Source: a virus
IMG/VR virus record: IMGVR_UViG_3300010300_004549
Span: 1-23,753 of that record
Direction: 5' to 3' (one strand)
Length of the DNA: 23,753 bases
Shown here: piece after piece, positions 8,018-15,393 of the stretch
How the letters are laid out: every line of letters begins with the position of its first letter
How positions within the stretch are numbered: position 1 is the first letter of the stretch
Translations under genes and position numbers: made by a program
Notes under the pieces: model-generated
What the model was told of the DNA's origin: nothing
Databases searched by the model: none
Seen by the model: only the letters and a program-made list of their open reading frames with translations

Positions 8018-8993
8018 GAGAATAAGCGGAATTCATTTTAGTGATAAACTAATAAAGCTAAATTCTGCTGAGCGAGACATACCGCTTGACAATTTCATAT
8101 GGAGTAAATATCTAGAAAATCTTAAAGAGACGGATATTCGTTACTACCCAGATGTAGAGATTGCTCGTAATTTAATTGCTCGTTTTGAAGGAGTTAAACC
8201 CTCTCAAGTAACTCTAGGTGCAGGATCAGATCAAGTTATAAGAAATATTTTTGACTGTTTTGTAGAGCCAGGTCAAAATGTTATAACTACTGATCCTTGC
8301 TTTCCAATGTATAATGTTTATGGTAAAATATATAATGTCGATGTTATACAAGTACCATATTATAACAAACAAAAAGACGTTCAACGTATTATAAAAAGTA
8401 TAACATCAAGAACGTCTGTAATTATGATTAGCAATCCGAACAGTCCTATCGGTGATAGTTATAGCAGAGCTGAATTACAACATATAATTACAGCAGCTCA
8501 AAAAGTAGATGCTATTGTAGTAGTAGATGAAGCTTATATACAATTTGCAGAAGATACTTCTAGTTTATCAGATATTGCTTGGTCTTATTCTAATCTAATA
8601 ATAATAAAAACTTTCTCTAAAGCTGTCGGGGCAGCTGGAATACGATTTGGTTATGGAATATCAAATTGTAAAATAGCAGCTACGCTTGGTAAAGTTAAGA
8701 GTATGTATGAGATAACAGGACCTACTATAAAGTGGGTTCAAACTATTATAGATAATTACGTTATAGTAGATAGTTATGTTCAGAATGTTAAGGCTAATAG
8801 AAGAATTTTGAGTAATAAACTACGAGAAAAATATAGAGTAGTAGATAGTCAGTGTAATTGGATACATACTACTAAAACGGATTATCCGAGCGATATTGTA
8901 ACACGTAAATGTACATTACCTTGGAGTAAAAGCACCTGGGTTCGTTTATGTATACCTAGCAGTATAGAAACTTTGAATAGGATATTAGAATGA
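7986..8993 (+). CDS. PLP-dependent aminotransferase, class I/II (HisC-like)
   Basis: A 335-residue protein of fold-type I aminotransferases, similar in plan to histidinol-phosphate aminotransferase and CobD/CobC. TLGAGSDQVI near residue 80 is the phosphate-binding loop, NPNSPIG (150-156) and VVDEAYIQF (179-187) hold the Asn, Asp and Tyr that contact the pyridine ring, and KTFSKAVGAAGIRFGY contains the Schiff-base lysine K212 and the conserved arginine R220. The ATG at 7986 with AGGTG just upstream is a better start than the GTG at 7977. It is slightly shorter than HisC. Given the adjacent radical SAM and dioxygenase genes it probably adds or removes an amino group in the same small-molecule pathway rather than serving histidine synthesis, since no other his gene is present. 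The stop overlaps the next start by 4 nt. Confidence 0.9.
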   Translation: MKYRKHLDKVERISGIHFSDKLIKLNSAERDIPLDNFIWSKYLENLKETDIRYYPDVEIARNLIARFEGVKPSQVTLGAGSDQVIRNIFDCFVEPGQNVITTDPCFPMYNVYGKIYNVDVIQVPYYNKQKDVQRIIKSITSRTSVIMISNPNSPIGDSYSRAELQHIITAAQKVDAIVVVDEAYIQFAEDTSSLSDIAWSYSNLIIIKTFSKAVGAAGIRFGYGISNCKIAATLGKVKSMYEITGPTIKWVQTIIDNYVIVDSYVQNVKANRRILSNKLREKYRVVDSQCNWIHTTKTDYPSDIVTRKCTLPWSKSTWVRLCIPSSIETLNRILE

Positions 8994-9814
8994 AAGTAGC
9001 TCTTTGCTTAAGTGGCCAAATGCGTGCTTTACGACATTGTATAGATACAATACCGGTAGCTTTTCCTGATTGCGAAGTAGATATTTACGCTACTATTTGG
9101 GATTATGAATCTGAAGAAAATGTTAGAGTACTACTAGATAAAACAAATGTTCTTTCACTTTCTAGAGTAAATAATTCAGATCTTAGCAAGCATGCTGAGT
9201 TTGAAAGACAAGTTATTAAAAAAGGTTTTGCTAACATTTCACAAGTAAAAAACTGGGCTCCAATCCCAGTTTGGAATCTAACTAGAATAGAGTTAATGGC
9301 TCAACAAAGCTATAAAGCCATCACTAATGATTACGATTATATTTTTAGATCTAGATATGATACCCGCTACTTAACTAATTTAATTGATATTGTTTCACGT
9401 GTTGATTCTGCTTTATTGACGACAGAGGATATAGGAGGTTCAGCTCCTGAAGATATATGGAAAGGTTGTCGAATGATATTTGATGGGTTTGCTGGGGGAA
9501 CTCCAGAAACAATGGCCCAGTATTATCAGTTTGCGGACTGGCTTCCACAATATTTTAACGATCACAACGAAGTGCTTAAAGCAGAAAGAACTCTGGGCTG
9601 GTATCTCTGGAACAAAACAAACGTTAATTTAGCTTTTGTTAGAAATGTAATCGGTATTCAAATAAACGAGAACGAATGGTATAATAGAGATAATCCAATA
9701 GTAACTAACTCTCTTAAAACTAAGCAAAAAGGAACATTTGATTTTTATAAAGAAGATCTACAAAAGAACTGGCCAGATTTATATGAGGAAATAAAAAATG
9801 TCTGGGGCAGTTAA
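8990..9814 (+). CDS. Putative glycosyltransferase with RxRYD motif (copy 1)
   Basis: A 274-residue protein that begins with a Rossmann-like strand, VALCLSGQMRALRHC, and has the conserved core YDYIFRSRYDTRY (115-127), where the D of RYD is a likely metal or donor ligand. Further on, DGFAGGTPETM and FADWLPQYF are shared with the gene at 10489-11361 (DGFAFGSPYAM, FNKWLPFSIF). The two are clearly related. This pattern occurs in putative GT-A type glycosyltransferases of capsule and LPS loci. I infer that function from the motif and the setting; no exact family is assigned. The start overlaps the aminotransferase stop as ATGA, and the end overlaps the sulfotransferase start by 17 nt. Confidence 0.72.
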   Translation: MKVALCLSGQMRALRHCIDTIPVAFPDCEVDIYATIWDYESEENVRVLLDKTNVLSLSRVNNSDLSKHAEFERQVIKKGFANISQVKNWAPIPVWNLTRIELMAQQSYKAITNDYDYIFRSRYDTRYLTNLIDIVSRVDSALLTTEDIGGSAPEDIWKGCRMIFDGFAGGTPETMAQYYQFADWLPQYFNDHNEVLKAERTLGWYLWNKTNVNLAFVRNVIGIQINENEWYNRDNPIVTNSLKTKQKGTFDFYKEDLQKNWPDLYEEIKNVWGS

Positions 9815-10523
9815 ATTTACTACTAAATCCGCGCACCGATCGGGATCAAATTTTATTGCAAGATTAGTAATTGACAACTATTATGTAGAGCACTCTACAC
9901 CTGGGGGTACTACTAATTTTATAGTGACCTATCCTTTTGAATATTTAGAATCAAGTTATGATCATGTTGAGTGGAAACACGGTCTTTTTCATCCTCAAGG
10001 CCTTAACTGCTGGAGCGCTGTTTTAATAGCAAGAAATCCTATTAAATGGGTAAACGGTTGTATGGACTTTTGTGCTGACATGTGGAAATGGTGGGATGTT
10101 AATCCTCAGCGAGGAGAAGATGAAAAACTAATTTTTAAATATAAAGATAGAGATATTAGTATCCCAAGAATGATTACTAGGTGGAATAAATACTACAGAG
10201 AATATCTTGAACATACCACTTTAGATTTTATTTGGTATGAGGATTTGTTGTTTGATTATAGTAGAGATAGTTTTTTAAATTATTTTCAGACAAAATTTAA
10301 TTTAAAAAGAAAATATGACGAGATAAAAATACCAACCAACATACAGCATAGTGATAATTATACAAGTGTAAAAAGAGAGCAAGAAAAAGATTTAAACTAC
10401 CATCCTAACTTGACTGATATACAGCTTGACTATATAATAAACAGTGTAGATGATAATTTAATTAAACTAATGAGTGAGAGACGGTCTTATGAAAATCGCG
10501 GTGATATACAGTGGCGAGCCTAG
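9798..10523 (+). CDS. Sulfotransferase-like protein (copy 1)
   Basis: A 241-residue protein whose N terminus, AHRSGSNFIARL (12-23), matches the P-loop-like 5'-phosphosulfate-binding segment of PAPS-dependent sulfotransferases. LIARNPIKWVNG (76-87) matches their 3'-phosphate-binding strand and helix, where R and N of RNP contact PAPS. It is compact and aromatic-rich (WKWWD). It should transfer a sulfuryl group from PAPS to a hydroxyl or amino group of a carbohydrate or similar acceptor. The nearby APS kinase at 13785 could supply PAPS. No signal peptide or membrane anchor is seen, unlike eukaryotic Golgi enzymes, so it would act in the cytoplasm. The assignment is less secure than that of the gene at 11348-11992 because the 5' loop is divergent. 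Confidence 0.75.
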   Translation: MSGAVKFTTKSAHRSGSNFIARLVIDNYYVEHSTPGGTTNFIVTYPFEYLESSYDHVEWKHGLFHPQGLNCWSAVLIARNPIKWVNGCMDFCADMWKWWDVNPQRGEDEKLIFKYKDRDISIPRMITRWNKYYREYLEHTTLDFIWYEDLLFDYSRDSFLNYFQTKFNLKRKYDEIKIPTNIQHSDNYTSVKREQEKDLNYHPNLTDIQLDYIINSVDDNLIKLMSERRSYENRGDIQWRA

Positions 10524-11361
10524 AACATATAAGAAAACACTAGCCCAGCATGATAGTTTTTTTGAAGGTTGTAATTATGAAACCTATCATTCGACCTGGA
10601 CAAAAACATCTTGGGCTGAATTAGATTTAATTAAAAACTCTCCTAATTTCAAAAATGTTAATCAAGTTGATTATAACATACCTGACAGAGCAGATTTAGT
10701 TAGATTAGAAAAGCTTCTTTTAAATAATAAACCAAACCACCCTATTTTTATGCTCGGTAGAATACAGCATATGACATCTGCAGCTGTTAGAGATTGGGAC
10801 TGGAATAAATGGCAGGAATATGATTTCATTGTAAGAATGAGATATGATTTTACTTACTGGGGTGATAGTTTTAGCCCTGATCAGAAGTTTAAAAGTTTTA
10901 TACCTAATAATGCAAACGCTAATGATATTTTTATTACTAGAAAAATGGGAGGTAAATCTAGCCCTTTAAACGTATGGGATGGATTTGCTTTTGGAAGTCC
11001 TTATGCTATGAGTTTATACTTTGATTTTAATAAGTGGCTTCCTTTTAGTATTTTTGACTCACAAATACAAAGTTGGAAGTATCAGCCTGAGTACGTTTAT
11101 GGTACATATTTACGTAAAGTAGGATTAAACGTTAGAGAGACTCTAGTTCATCCCGCACATGTTTATCCAGATGGAAAAGATGTAGATTGGCACAGAACTC
11201 AAAGAACAGTACAATATTATAGAGATCTTGCTAATTTTCACCCTGAATGGTATTTACAAAAAAATGGTAAATTAATTGTTGAAAATGATAGTCCTACAGT
11301 AACTGATAATTTTATTATAGAAGAGCTGTCTAAAGAAGGGTTTGTTTGTGAAAATGTATAA
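10489..11361 (+). CDS. Putative glycosyltransferase with RxRYD motif (copy 2)
   Basis: A 290-residue relative of the gene at 8990-9814. It starts MKIAVIYSGEPRTYK and has YDFIVRMRYDFTY (111-123) as the central motif, then DGFAFGSPYAM and FNKWLPFSIF. The C terminus holds HPEWYL, similar in place to the WPDLYE of copy 1. The ATG at 10489 is favoured over a GTG at 10474 because the protein then begins at the conserved first strand; the overlap with the sulfotransferase gene is 35 nt. Copies 1 and 2 flank a sulfotransferase gene, so the three may act on one oligosaccharide. As for copy 1, the glycosyltransferase call rests on motif and setting. Confidence 0.72.
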   Translation: MKIAVIYSGEPRTYKKTLAQHDSFFEGCNYETYHSTWTKTSWAELDLIKNSPNFKNVNQVDYNIPDRADLVRLEKLLLNNKPNHPIFMLGRIQHMTSAAVRDWDWNKWQEYDFIVRMRYDFTYWGDSFSPDQKFKSFIPNNANANDIFITRKMGGKSSPLNVWDGFAFGSPYAMSLYFDFNKWLPFSIFDSQIQSWKYQPEYVYGTYLRKVGLNVRETLVHPAHVYPDGKDVDWHRTQRTVQYYRDLANFHPEWYLQKNGKLIVENDSPTVTDNFIIEELSKEGFVCENV

Positions 11362-11992
11362 CAGGCAGTCTCCATGTGTATATGATAATATTAAGGTGGT
11401 TTTTCATGGTATACCAAAAAATGCTTCCACGAGTATAAAGCACTTATTATATCAAGCAAACTGGAATAAAAAATTTGAAGGCCCGGGACAGTGGATTCAC
11501 AAAGGCAATAAAAAAGGAGGAAGCATTTATCCGCCTCTAGCCGAAATAAAAAGTGATAAATATTTCAACTACTCTCACGTAACTGTAGTGCGCAATCCTT
11601 ATGACCGTTTTATTAGTTTCTATACTGATCTTTGCTTAGGTTCAACAAATTTAAGAAATCAATCTCCTCCTTTTTTTGTAGATAATAATTTAAATATAAC
11701 AACCTATTCAGTTGATGAAGCTATTAACATGGTTTGTAGTTTTGATGAAGATGATCTAATTGATGAACATATAGCATCTCAATCATCTTTCATTCATACT
11801 GAAGATGTTAACATCATAAAAATGGAAGATATTAGCAATGACTGGAAGTTATATTGCAACAAAATAAATATTGAATTTAATGAGATTCCAGTATATAATA
11901 AATCATTAAGTAAAGTTAACTTATCAGAAATACAAAAAGAAAAATTGTTTAAAAGATATAAGAAAGATTTCGAAAGGTTCAAATATGAGTGA
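11348..11992 (+). CDS. Sulfotransferase, carbohydrate type (copy 2)
   Basis: A protein of about 214 residues with both PAPS-binding signatures of the Sulfotransfer_2 type. Numbered from the ATG at 11354, PKNASTS (21-27), following the strand VVFHGI, is the 5'-phosphosulfate loop, and VVRNPYDRFISFY (78-90) is the 3'-phosphate segment. QSSFI in the second half sits where family members have an aromatic or Gln acceptor-side motif. It is short for the family, consistent with a bare catalytic domain without a membrane anchor. The start could be GTG 11348, which has GAAGGG seven bases upstream, or ATG 11354. Known relatives sulfate chondroitin, heparan and other glycans, and the target here is probably a sugar built by neighbouring enzymes. 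Confidence 0.87.
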   Translation: MKMYNRQSPCVYDNIKVVFHGIPKNASTSIKHLLYQANWNKKFEGPGQWIHKGNKKGGSIYPPLAEIKSDKYFNYSHVTVVRNPYDRFISFYTDLCLGSTNLRNQSPPFFVDNNLNITTYSVDEAINMVCSFDEDDLIDEHIASQSSFIHTEDVNIIKMEDISNDWKLYCNKINIEFNEIPVYNKSLSKVNLSEIQKEKLFKRYKKDFERFKYE

Positions 11993-12722
11993 CAAAGTAA
12001 GAATTTTTATTGGAACATCAGCTAATGGAGAAGATGTTGAAGCAGAAATGACATATGAGTATAGTCTACGTAAAAATACAAAACATGATGTAGAGATTAC
12101 TTGGATGAAACAAACAAGAGATGAGTCTTCTTTATGGGGCGGGTGGGATACAAGAAATTGGTCTACCCCGTTTTCAGGTTTCAGATGGGCTATTCCTGAA
12201 GCTTGCGAGTTTAAAGGAAGAGCAATATATACAGATTGTGATATGATTAATTTTAGAGACATAAGCAATCTTTTGAATGTTGATATGAAAGGAAAGCCTG
12301 TAGCAGCTCGCAAAGGAAGTCGTTTTGGCGGGCATGAATTTTGTGTAATGGTTTTTGACTGTGAGCGTTTTGAACATTATTCAATGCCTGTTTCTCGAAT
12401 GAAAAAAATTCGGGAGTCTCACCATCGTATGATAAACAATTTTACCGGCAATGATGCTCTAGTACAAGAATTAGATCGTAGATGGAATTGTCTAGATGGA
12501 GAAGACTTTGTACCAGAAGATATCTGGCTTCTTCATTATACTAAAATGGCATCTCAGCCATGGCAACCTAAATGGTTTAAAGGAACTCCTGAAAAGCATG
12601 CGCGGCCAGAAATCGCTCAATTATGGTATGATATGAGAGACGAAGCTTCTACTGCTGGTTATGTATCAGGAAATTATATTCCTGATGATCCGTACGGTGA
12701 ATATAATATTATAGGAATGTAA
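11985..12722 (+). CDS. GT8-like glycosyltransferase
   Basis: A 245-residue protein with a GT-A plan. The first strand is RIFIGTS, and FRWAIPEACEFKGRAIYTDCDMI (66-88) ends in the D84-C-D86 metal motif typical of GT8 enzymes (family form: hYLDxDhh). HYTKMASQPWQPKW (184-197) resembles the C-terminal HxxGxxKPW motif, the histidine of which also binds the metal. It would transfer a sugar from a nucleotide sugar with retention of configuration, as in LPS core galactosyl or glucosyl transferases. It overlaps the sulfotransferase gene by 8 nt and the next gene by one base (TAATG). Confidence 0.83.
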   Translation: MSDKVRIFIGTSANGEDVEAEMTYEYSLRKNTKHDVEITWMKQTRDESSLWGGWDTRNWSTPFSGFRWAIPEACEFKGRAIYTDCDMINFRDISNLLNVDMKGKPVAARKGSRFGGHEFCVMVFDCERFEHYSMPVSRMKKIRESHHRMINNFTGNDALVQELDRRWNCLDGEDFVPEDIWLLHYTKMASQPWQPKWFKGTPEKHARPEIAQLWYDMRDEASTAGYVSGNYIPDDPYGEYNIIGM

Positions 12723-13624
12723 TGAAAGTAGGAATATTTACTGATAGTGCAAATCACCCTAGATTTGATAACATGCTTAGAAAGTTTGCTTCGGGTGTTC
12801 AAAAGACCGGTGATATTGCTTTCTGTACAGCAGGCAAATATAGTAACTGTGACGTAGCAGTTATATTTGGTTCTTGGAAAGATAGAGACACACTCTGGCA
12901 TAATGTAAAACGAGATGTAGTAGCTCGAGCTAAAAATTTTATTTGTATTGAAACTCCGTTAGTTGGTAGAGGTGAAGTTAAAGATGTAGGTGATGACAAT
13001 TGGTACAGAGTAGGAATAAACGGTTTTTTAGCAGATACTGGTAACTTTAATAATAAAAGAAAACCTATAGATAGATGGTTAAAGGTTAAAGAAGAGCTTG
13101 AAGTAGAGCTTTATGATTATGAGCAAGGAGATGATATTTTAGTAGCATTACAAGTACCAGGTGATGCTTCTCTAAGAGGTAAAGACATTAATTGGTGGAC
13201 TTATGAAATTTGTCATGAAATACGTAAATATTCTGATCGTAAAATAATTATAAGAACCCCTCAAGTGTTAAAAACTTTTGATTTAGATATTCTGTATAGC
13301 ATAAGAGATAGACTACCTAAAATTGATTATGAAATTGGCAGTAAAGAAAATCTTATATCATCTATAAAAAATAGCTGGGCTACAGTTACTTACTCGTCTG
13401 GATTAGGAATAGATAGCTACCTAGCTGGAGTTCCTTCTTTTACGATGGACAGAGGTAATTTTGCCTATAGTTTAGGCAACACTAATATTAAAAATATAGA
13501 AAAACCTGCTTTGCCAGATAGACAACAATGGTTAAATAATTTGTGTTACGCACAATGGAATGATGACGAAATGTCAAGGGGTATAGTTTGGAAACATCTC
13601 AAAGAAGCATTGTTAAAACTTTAA
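12722..13624 (+). CDS. Putative GT-B type transferase, family uncertain
   Basis: A 300-residue soluble protein. The N-terminal half starts with a Rossmann-like strand (KVGIFTDSAN) and ends with RVGINGFLADTGNF near residue 100. The C-terminal half starts DILVALQVPGDASLRG (138-152) and contains SSGLGIDSYLAGVPSFTMD (225-243). That pattern, a strand, a Ser-Ser-Gly turn, a helix and then AGxP, is how GT-B and capsule or Kdo-transferase-like enzymes hold the donor. I do not recognise a precise family and offer the transferase call with caution. Position between a GT8-like gene and the DUF2061/APS kinase pair supports a glycan role. The start shares one base with the previous stop, and the end overlaps the DUF2061 gene by 37 nt. 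Confidence 0.62.
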   Translation: MKVGIFTDSANHPRFDNMLRKFASGVQKTGDIAFCTAGKYSNCDVAVIFGSWKDRDTLWHNVKRDVVARAKNFICIETPLVGRGEVKDVGDDNWYRVGINGFLADTGNFNNKRKPIDRWLKVKEELEVELYDYEQGDDILVALQVPGDASLRGKDINWWTYEICHEIRKYSDRKIIIRTPQVLKTFDLDILYSIRDRLPKIDYEIGSKENLISSIKNSWATVTYSSGLGIDSYLAGVPSFTMDRGNFAYSLGNTNIKNIEKPALPDRQQWLNNLCYAQWNDDEMSRGIVWKHLKEALLKL

Positions 13625-13788
13625 CGTGGAGATTTTTAGCAACATTAACTACTTTTATAATAAGCTGGATTATAACGGGTAGTATAGCAATAGGGTTGGG
13701 AATTGCTTCTATAGAATTTTGGGCCAAAATTGCACTGTATTATCTACATGAACGTATTTGGAATAATATTAACTGGGGTACGCGATGA
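13588..13788 (+). CDS. DUF2061 small membrane protein
   Basis: A 66-residue protein that fits DUF2061 over its full length. It opens SIVKTLTWRFLATLTTF, continues with a hydrophobic segment (about 18-40, IISWIITGSIAIGLGIASIEF) and closes with KIALYYLHERIWNNINWG, the family's terminal signature. One or two short membrane helices are expected. The start is TTG at 13588 with AAGGGG six bases upstream. Its stop overlaps the APS kinase start as ATGA. The function of DUF2061 is unknown; tight coupling to the APS kinase here suggests a link to PAPS use or sulfate metabolism at the membrane, which is inference only. Confidence 0.86.
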   Translation: METSQRSIVKTLTWRFLATLTTFIISWIITGSIAIGLGIASIEFWAKIALYYLHERIWNNINWGTR

Positions 13789-14204
13789 AAATATTAATTA
13801 TGGGACTTCCTGGATCAGGAAAAACTCATCTAGCAGTTAGACTACAGCAACATTTAAATTGTGCTTGGTATAATGCCGACGCTATACGCAAAGCTGCTAA
13901 TGATTGGGATTTTTCAGATGCTGGAAGACGAAGACAGGCAGAACGAATGGATACCTTTGCTACATTCGAAGGGACCCGTGGAAGAACAGTGATATGCGAT
14001 TTCGTATGTCCAACAAAGCAAACAAGAACAGCTTTTGGACCGGATATTACTATTTGGATGAATACAATTAAAGAAGGCCGATTTGAAGATACTAATAAGT
14101 TATTTGAATCTCCAACGAAAGTTGATCACGTAATTGATTCTTTTATGACAGATGAAGAAATTGAAGGATTTGCCCTTCTTCTTAAGGAGGAATATAATGT
14201 TTAA
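13785..14204 (+). CDS. cysC: Adenylylsulfate (APS) kinase-like protein
   Basis: A 139-residue P-loop kinase. GLPGSGKT (7-14) is the Walker A loop. NADAIRKAANDWDFSDAGRRRQAER (30-54) matches the APS-binding segment of CysC, which reads DxxR followed by FSDADRRENIRR. CDFVCPTKQTR (71-81) stands where CysC has the FISPY-R segment, and the later part is shorter than in typical CysC (about 170 to 200 residues). The enzyme would phosphorylate APS at the 3' position with ATP to form PAPS, the donor for the two sulfotransferases upstream. No reductase gene (cysH) is present, which favours sulfation over assimilation. The compact lid region leaves some doubt about the exact substrate; another nucleoside or small-molecule kinase activity is possible. 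Confidence 0.8.
   Translation: MKILIMGLPGSGKTHLAVRLQQHLNCAWYNADAIRKAANDWDFSDAGRRRQAERMDTFATFEGTRGRTVICDFVCPTKQTRTAFGPDITIWMNTIKEGRFEDTNKLFESPTKVDHVIDSFMTDEEIEGFALLLKEEYNV
14184..14190 (+). promoter_or_regulatory. Strong Shine-Dalgarno sequence
   Basis: AAGGAGG lies six bases before the ATG at 14197. It is the strongest ribosome-binding site in this block, and it settles the start of the nucleotidyltransferase at 14197 rather than further upstream inside the APS kinase gene. Confidence 0.85.
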
Positions 14205-14607
14205 TCAATTTAAACCTACTACACAAATGTTAGGTCGTTGGCAGCCTTGGCATGACGGTCATACAGCACTATTTAAAAAAGCTTTACTGGAAACAGGGCA
14301 AGTTTGTATTCAGATTAGAACTGTGCCTCAAGACGAAGATGCAAGTGCTGGAAGAACCGCGGTACAGGACGATAATCCATTTACTGCAGATGAAGTTATA
14401 ATTAATATTAAAGATTCTCTAGAAAAAGAAGGTTTCACATACGGAGAAGAATATATTATAATGAGAGTACCTAATATAGTAGACATTAGTTATGGAAGGG
14501 GAGTTGGCTATACTTTTACCGAACATGACTTAGGAGAAGATATTCATAATATATCAGCCACTAAAATTAGAGCTCAGCTGAGAGAACAAGGTAAACTAAA
14601 CCGATGA
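14197..14607 (+). CDS. HxGH nucleotidyltransferase beside APS kinase
   Basis: A 136-residue nucleotidyltransferase. GRWQPWHDGH (13-22) holds the HxGH motif (H19, H22) in a form like the GRFQPxHxGH of NadM-type adenylyltransferases, and ISATKIRAQLRE (119-130) is the C-terminal phosphate-binding motif. In between, VPNIVDISYGRGVGY is a conserved-looking stretch. The enzyme probably transfers AMP or CMP to a phosphate or other oxyanion. Its position right after the APS kinase raises the possibility that it makes APS, because ATP sulfurylase shares the fold, but it lacks the usual sulfurylase sequence context. NMN adenylyltransferase or cytidylyltransferase are the other options. It overlaps the APS kinase by 8 nt and the next gene by 4 nt. 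Confidence 0.82.
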   Translation: MFNQFKPTTQMLGRWQPWHDGHTALFKKALLETGQVCIQIRTVPQDEDASAGRTAVQDDNPFTADEVIINIKDSLEKEGFTYGEEYIIMRVPNIVDISYGRGVGYTFTEHDLGEDIHNISATKIRAQLREQGKLNR

Positions 14608-15389
14608 AATTTGAAGCTGTAACATCGATGAATGAATCCTATTTTCAAAATATAGGATTTAAAATGCTTGATAGTTATTTAATTAATTGGCCAGATACAG
14701 TAAAGTTAAATTTATACCACGAAGACAATTATAGTTACATAACTAATAAAAAAGTTGAGCTAAAAAACTTATATGAATGTGAGCCAACTTGCAAAGAGTT
14801 TGTAGAAAGACATCAGGATAGACCTGATCAGCAAAATAAGCTTGAGCTCCACAAAGGAGCAGTTAGATTTTCTTACAAGACATTTAGTATTATAAATGCT
14901 GCTACAACATCAACAGCTGATTATTTGATATGGATAGATGCCGATACTTTTACTCATTCACAAATAACAGAAGAATTTTTAAATGAACTAGTTGACCCTA
15001 ATAAATATTTGACTTATCTTGGTAGAGAAAATAATTATAGTGAATGCGGCTTTGTAATTTATAATTTAAATCATCCAGTTAATCAAGTTTTTATGAGCGC
15101 TTGGCGTCATTTATATGAACAAGATGAAGTTTTTAAGTTAGATCAGTGGCATGATTCTTACGTTTTTGATCAAATTAGATTAACGTATGAGCAAGAAGGA
15201 ATCATAGAAAATATAAATCTTTCACCATGGGGGAAAGATTATGATCATGTATTTATTAACAGTGTCTTAGGTGATTATATGGATCATATGAAAGGACCGC
15301 GTAAAGACGAAGGAAAATCACGTGAATCTGACTTATTTACTAAGAGAAAGAGTGATTATTGGTACCCACAAAGCAGATTTAATAGCTAA
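14604..15389 (+). CDS. DxD-containing glycosyltransferase-like protein
   Basis: A 261-residue protein with a likely GT-A fold. TADYLIWIDADTFTH (104-118) has the hydrophobic strand followed by D112-A-D114, the usual nucleotide-sugar metal motif. YLGRENNYSECGFVIYNLNHP downstream looks like the acceptor-side strand and loop, with the small-residue turn common in GT8/GT24-type enzymes. The C terminus, GDYMDHMKGPRKDEGKS, contains a histidine and basic residues that may bind the diphosphate. It is the last gene before a promoter and so closes the accessory block. The start overlaps the nucleotidyltransferase stop as ATGA. The exact family is not assigned. Confidence 0.75.
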   Translation: MKFEAVTSMNESYFQNIGFKMLDSYLINWPDTVKLNLYHEDNYSYITNKKVELKNLYECEPTCKEFVERHQDRPDQQNKLELHKGAVRFSYKTFSIINAATTSTADYLIWIDADTFTHSQITEEFLNELVDPNKYLTYLGRENNYSECGFVIYNLNHPVNQVFMSAWRHLYEQDEVFKLDQWHDSYVFDQIRLTYEQEGIIENINLSPWGKDYDHVFINSVLGDYMDHMKGPRKDEGKSRESDLFTKRKSDYWYPQSRFNS

Positions 15390-15393
15390 CTCG

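Noticed and set aside
7977-8993. Histidine biosynthesis gene
   Set aside because: The protein has a HisC-like fold, but no other his gene is nearby and the neighbours are glycan and radical enzymes.
11924-12313. 129-codon open frame on the minus strand across the sulfotransferase/GT8 boundary
   Set aside because: It lies opposite two well-supported genes, has no recognisable domain and no good ribosome-binding site; AT-rich antisense frames of this size are common here.
3284-15389. DNA hypermodification cluster
   Set aside because: A radical SAM and oxygenase in a phage suggest base modification, but no thymidylate synthase-like hydroxymethylase, DNA pyrophosphorylase/kinase or base glycosyltransferase was recognised, while sulfotransferases and several sugar enzymes point to glycans.
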